A stretch of 8,123 bases of DNA from an uncultured Collinsella sp. (GTDB taxonomy: Bacteria; Actinomycetota; Coriobacteriia; Coriobacteriales; Coriobacteriaceae): the NCBI GenBank assembly GCA_900545505.1, contig UQZC01000062.1, forward strand, positions 1 to 8,123, read 5' to 3'. The notes beneath the pieces are model-generated. The model had not been told where the DNA came from, searched no databases, and saw only the letters and a program-made list of their open reading frames with translations. The position numbers and the translations under genes were made by a program. Numbering within the stretch: the first letter of the stretch is position 1; the number at the start of each line of letters is the position of its first letter. Shown piece by piece: positions 5,594 through 8,123 of this stretch.

Positions 5594-7103
5594 GGTAGTC
5601 CCTTCGTACACGCGGTCCCTGGTCGTCGGTACGCAGACGCGCCGACGGGTCCGAGTTCAAATCGATTCGATTATATCCGCCGCCCGCGTTGCGAGGGCTG
5701 GGGCGCTGAGGACGACCTTGCGGCGCCGTTCGCTGACGCGGGCGGGCTGCCGGCTCGGTCGCAGAGCCATCCAGGACGGTAAAACCGTTACGCGAAGATC
5801 GCTCGCCGCGCACGTGGGGCACGCCGGCGGTACTCTCATCCATAACGGCAAAGCTCTCGCGGCGGCGGTCATACTCATCGCGGCGGGCGCTCTCGTACGA
5901 AACGCGCAGGATCAACCCGGCAAGCATGAGCGACACAATAATCGACGAACCGCCGTAGCTAATAAACGGCAACGGTTTGCCCGTCATGGGAAACACGTTG
6001 AGGATGCCCAGCGCGTTAATCAAAAACTGCACTGCGAGAATGACCGCGGAGCCAGACGCCATAAGCGCGCCCCGGCGATCGGTCGCCTGCTCGGCAATGC
6101 GAAACGCCGAGTAGATCAGCATCGCAAACACCAAGAAGAACAGCACGGTTCCGACAAAACCGACTTCCTCGCCAATGATGGCCAGGATGTAGTCATTGTG
6201 CGCCTCGGGCAGATACGAGTACTTCATGGTTGAGTTGCCGATGCCACGGCCGAACAGACCGCCCGAGGCAAAGGCCATGATGGCAAGCGTAGCCTGATAG
6301 CCGTCACCATACTCGTCGGCCCAAGGGTTCAAGGCAACCTGAATACGCACCATACGGTACGGCTCTGCAACAAGCGCAATCACAATCACGAGAATGCCGA
6401 AGATTAGCACGCCGATGATAAATCTGGGGTCGAGACCCGCAAACAACGCCATGCACATGAGGGTCAACAGGATGATCAGGACAGTACCGAAATCGGGCTG
6501 GATAAAGATCAGAAAGAGCGAAATGCCCAAGTAGATGCCCATCTTGCGAAGGAATTCGTTGATGTTGCCACCGGGCGAAAAGAAACGATCAAGCATGATG
6601 GCCGAATACGCAATGGCAAATGGCTTTAAAAACTCGGAAGGCTGGAACTGAATGCCGGCAATGTTGAGCCAGCGCGTGGCGCCACGGCTGCCGCTGCCCA
6701 CCAAGAACACCAGAAACAGTAGCCCTATCATGCCTATGAGGAAGATCCTGAGCACGTCTTCCCCAAACCAACTGTCCGGCAAGATGCGCACGATGGCAAC
6801 CATAGCCAGCACGCCAACTCCGGCAAACGCGGCTTGTCGAAACAGAAAAAACGTCGCCGAGCCATTCTCGTGCAGCGCCTCGACCGAAGACGCCGAGTAC
6901 ACCATCAGCAGGCCAAAGCACACCAATGTAAACAGGCAGGCCATGAATATCAAACGGGGGCGCATGACACGGGCGGGAACGCCGGCAATATAGCGTTCGC
7001 TAAACGTCTGCCCGCCGCGACCGGAACGCGGTGTGCTGCGCCGCGAGGAAGCACGGTCCGAGTCGGGCCTCCTCATACCTTGTCGGGGGCTCTCCTCTCT
7101 CAC
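5583..7103 (-). CDS. ftsW: Septal peptidoglycan polymerase FtsW (SEDS family)
   Basis: FtsW is the SEDS-family glycosyltransferase that polymerises lipid II at the septum together with a class B PBP. The 506-residue protein has an Arg/Ser-rich cytoplasmic N-terminus (1-48), a hydrophobic core of about ten membrane segments (about 50-402) and a 100-residue basic C-terminal tail. Core motifs are SRGATRWLNIAG (139-150) with FQPSEFLKP (153-161), QPDFGTV (202-208), YLPEAHNDYILAIIGEE (297-313) and FISYGGSS (380-387). Asp304 in the third of these matches the catalytic Asp of SEDS enzymes. It is called FtsW rather than RodA from its place between murD and murG. The tail holds a duplicated motif, FAVMDES (418-424) and FTVLDGS (441-447). 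The start is probably GTG at 7103, with AGGGG 6 nt upstream across the murD stop. The in-frame TTG at 7109 is too close to that site, and the ATG at 7076 lacks a well-spaced one. Confidence 0.95.
   Translation of the reverse strand: MREESPRQGMRRPDSDRASSRRSTPRSGRGGQTFSERYIAGVPARVMRPRLIFMACLFTLVCFGLLMVYSASSVEALHENGSATFFLFRQAAFAGVGVLAMVAIVRILPDSWFGEDVLRIFLIGMIGLLFLVFLVGSGSRGATRWLNIAGIQFQPSEFLKPFAIAYSAIMLDRFFSPGGNINEFLRKMGIYLGISLFLIFIQPDFGTVLIILLTLMCMALFAGLDPRFIIGVLIFGILVIVIALVAEPYRMVRIQVALNPWADEYGDGYQATLAIMAFASGGLFGRGIGNSTMKYSYLPEAHNDYILAIIGEEVGFVGTVLFFLVFAMLIYSAFRIAEQATDRRGALMASGSAVILAVQFLINALGILNVFPMTGKPLPFISYGGSSIIVSLMLAGLILRVSYESARRDEYDRRRESFAVMDESTAGVPHVRGERSSRNGFTVLDGSATEPAARPRQRTAPQGRPQRPSPRNAGGGYNRIDLNSDPSARLRTDDQGPRVRRDYHDR
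5599..5604 (-). promoter_or_regulatory. Ribosome binding site of murG, inside ftsW
   Basis: AAGGGA lies 5 nt before the ATG at 5593 and within the last codons of ftsW. It decides the start against the GTG at 5611 and against the ATG at 5581. Confidence 0.65.
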
Positions 7104-7109
7104 CGGCAA

Positions 7110-7114
7110 CCCCT
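7110..7114 (-). promoter_or_regulatory. Ribosome binding site of ftsW, overlapping the murD stop
   Basis: AGGGG, whose AG comes from the murD TAG stop, lies 6 nt before the GTG at 7103. It favours that GTG as the ftsW start and implies murD-ftsW coupling. Confidence 0.55.
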
Positions 7115-8123
7115 ATTCCATTTGCGATTTCGCCGCAGCGGCAAGCTGGGCCACATAGTCCTTAAACACGCGGCCGCGCTCCTCATAGCCCGAGAACTCA
7201 TCGAACGAAGAGCAGGCAGGAGAAAGTAAGATCACGTCGCCACGGCTCGACAGCGAACGGGCGACGTCCACGGCATCGCGCAGGTCATCCGCCTGGGCGA
7301 TATCCACGTCACCATCGACATCGGCCTCGTCCATAGCGGCGGTAAAGCGCTCGCGCGCATCGCCAAAGCAAACGACCGAGCGCACGTTGTCCATAACGAC
7401 GCGGGCAAAGTCCGCAAGCGGCGTACCCTTATCGTGGCCGCCGAGCAGCAAGATCACGTCGTCATCGGGAAATGCCGTCAGTGCCTTCTCGACCGCATCG
7501 GTGTTAGTCGCCTTGGAATCGTTGACGTAGCGCACGCCGTCAATCTCGCCACACGGCTCCACGCGGTGCTCGAGCGGCTGGAACGAGGCCAGACCGCGGC
7601 AGACACCGTCGACATCGGCACCGACTGCCAAGGCAGCCGTGGCAGCGCACAGGGCATTGATAACATTGTGATGGCCCGAGATCTTGAGCTCGGATGTAGC
7701 GATGAGCGGGGTCTCGACACCCTTCAGACGCACGATCATCTTGCCATCGCGCACAAAGGCGGCATCCTCGCCCTCAGGCTCGTCAAAGGCAACCTTGCAG
7801 ATGCGACGACCCGGCGTGTAGATGTACTCATCGAACTCGTGAATGCCGGCGTCTTCGACGTCGACAACCACCAGATCGTCATCGACCATATTGTCAAACA
7901 GTTTGATCTTGGCAAGCGCATAGTTCTTATGACTCTTATGCCAGCCCAAGTGGTCGGGAGTGATGTTGAGCAGCACCGCCACGCGGGGGTGGAGCTCGGT
8001 TGTCGTAGCAATCTGATAGCTCGAGAGCTCAGCCACAAACCACTCGTTGTGGGCTCGGCCGTCAATCTCGTTGACCGGCGGCTCCCCGCTGGTGGCGGCA
8101 GCAACGCCGGGCTGAGGCTGCTG
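7113..8123 (-). CDS. murD: UDP-N-acetylmuramoylalanine--D-glutamate ligase MurD, C-terminal 336 residues (5' end outside window)
   Basis: MurD is the cytoplasmic ATP-dependent ligase that adds D-Glu to UDP-MurNAc-L-Ala, the product of MurC. The frame is open to the right edge, so the N-terminal Rossmann domain and the P-loop GKT motif are missing. Positions below count from the first codon in the window. Visible family motifs are VAELSSYQ (30-37), NITPDHLGWH (53-62), YALAKIKLF (68-76, containing the Lys expected to be carbamylated), GHHNVINAL (150-158), LEHRVE (184-189), NDSKATNTDA (201-210), LLGGHDKGTP (227-236) and LSPACSSFDEF (300-310). NDSKATNTDA and SPACSSFDEF are diagnostic for MurD within the Mur ligases. 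The residues before VAELSSYQ (1-29) are rich in Gln, Pro and Ala and lack the GNIG motif expected about 20 residues earlier, which suggests an insertion. The gene ends 9 nt before ftsW and belongs to the same transcription unit. Confidence 0.96.
   Translation of the reverse strand, partial: QQPQPGVAAATSGEPPVNEIDGRAHNEWFVAELSSYQIATTTELHPRVAVLLNITPDHLGWHKSHKNYALAKIKLFDNMVDDDLVVVDVEDAGIHEFDEYIYTPGRRICKVAFDEPEGEDAAFVRDGKMIVRLKGVETPLIATSELKISGHHNVINALCAATAALAVGADVDGVCRGLASFQPLEHRVEPCGEIDGVRYVNDSKATNTDAVEKALTAFPDDDVILLLGGHDKGTPLADFARVVMDNVRSVVCFGDARERFTAAMDEADVDGDVDIAQADDLRDAVDVARSLSSRGDVILLSPACSSFDEFSGYEERGRVFKDYVAQLAAAAKSQME

Noticed and set aside
5594..5611. Six-residue extension of MurG from GTG at 5611
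   Set aside because: AAGGGA at 5604-5599 is well placed for the ATG at 5593 and would be inside the gene if the GTG were used.
5346..6233. 295-codon plus-strand open frame opposite murG and ftsW
   Set aside because: It crosses two secure genes on the other strand, has Arg-rich shadow composition, and shows no family motif.
1..8123. Search for CRISPR arrays, tRNA genes, insertion sequences, toxin-antitoxin or phage genes
   Set aside because: Nothing found. Almost every base belongs to a conserved division or wall-synthesis gene.

Overview
The window is a stretch of a dcw (division and cell wall) cluster. All genes lie on the minus strand, so transcription runs from the right edge to the left. 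In that order they are murD (3' part only), ftsW, murG, murC, murB, ftsQ and ftsZ (5' part only). About 96% of the window is coding. I see no tRNA, rRNA, CRISPR array, insertion sequence or phage gene, and no sign of horizontal transfer.

The DNA is GC-rich, and several traits point to Actinomycetota. No ftsA lies between ftsQ and ftsZ. The FtsZ nucleotide loop reads CGEGGGTGTG, with Glu before the glycine motif as in actinobacterial FtsZ. MurG has the GGTAGHINP form of its first glycine loop. FtsQ and FtsW carry long basic Pro/Ser/Arg-rich cytoplasmic tails. With murB between murC and ftsQ, a Coriobacteriia (Collinsella-like) source is my best guess. This is inference, not something the sequence proves.

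Layout: 8123-7113 murD; 7103-5583 ftsW, with its ribosome binding site across the murD stop; 5593-4478 murG, overlapping ftsW by 11 nt; a 97-nt gap with a small tandem repeat; 4380-2962 murC; 2956-2045 murB, 5 nt after murC and without a Shine-Dalgarno sequence; 2088-832 ftsQ, overlapping murB by 44 nt; a 199-nt AT-rich gap with short palindromes and possible promoter boxes; and 632 to the left edge, ftsZ. The tight spacing from murD to ftsQ suggests one operon. The gap before ftsZ suggests that ftsZ has extra transcription of its own.

The products form one pathway. MurB and MurC make UDP-MurNAc and add L-Ala. MurD adds D-Glu. MurG adds GlcNAc to lipid I to give lipid II. FtsW polymerises lipid II at the septum. 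FtsQ is the bitopic divisome scaffold, and FtsZ is the ring that organises the machinery.

I did not find a new biological system. The points worth a second look are small: the long repeat-bearing FtsQ tail, a duplicated short motif in the FtsW tail, a Pro/Gln/Ala-rich insert in MurD, the murB/ftsQ overlap, and the palindrome-rich ftsZ leader.
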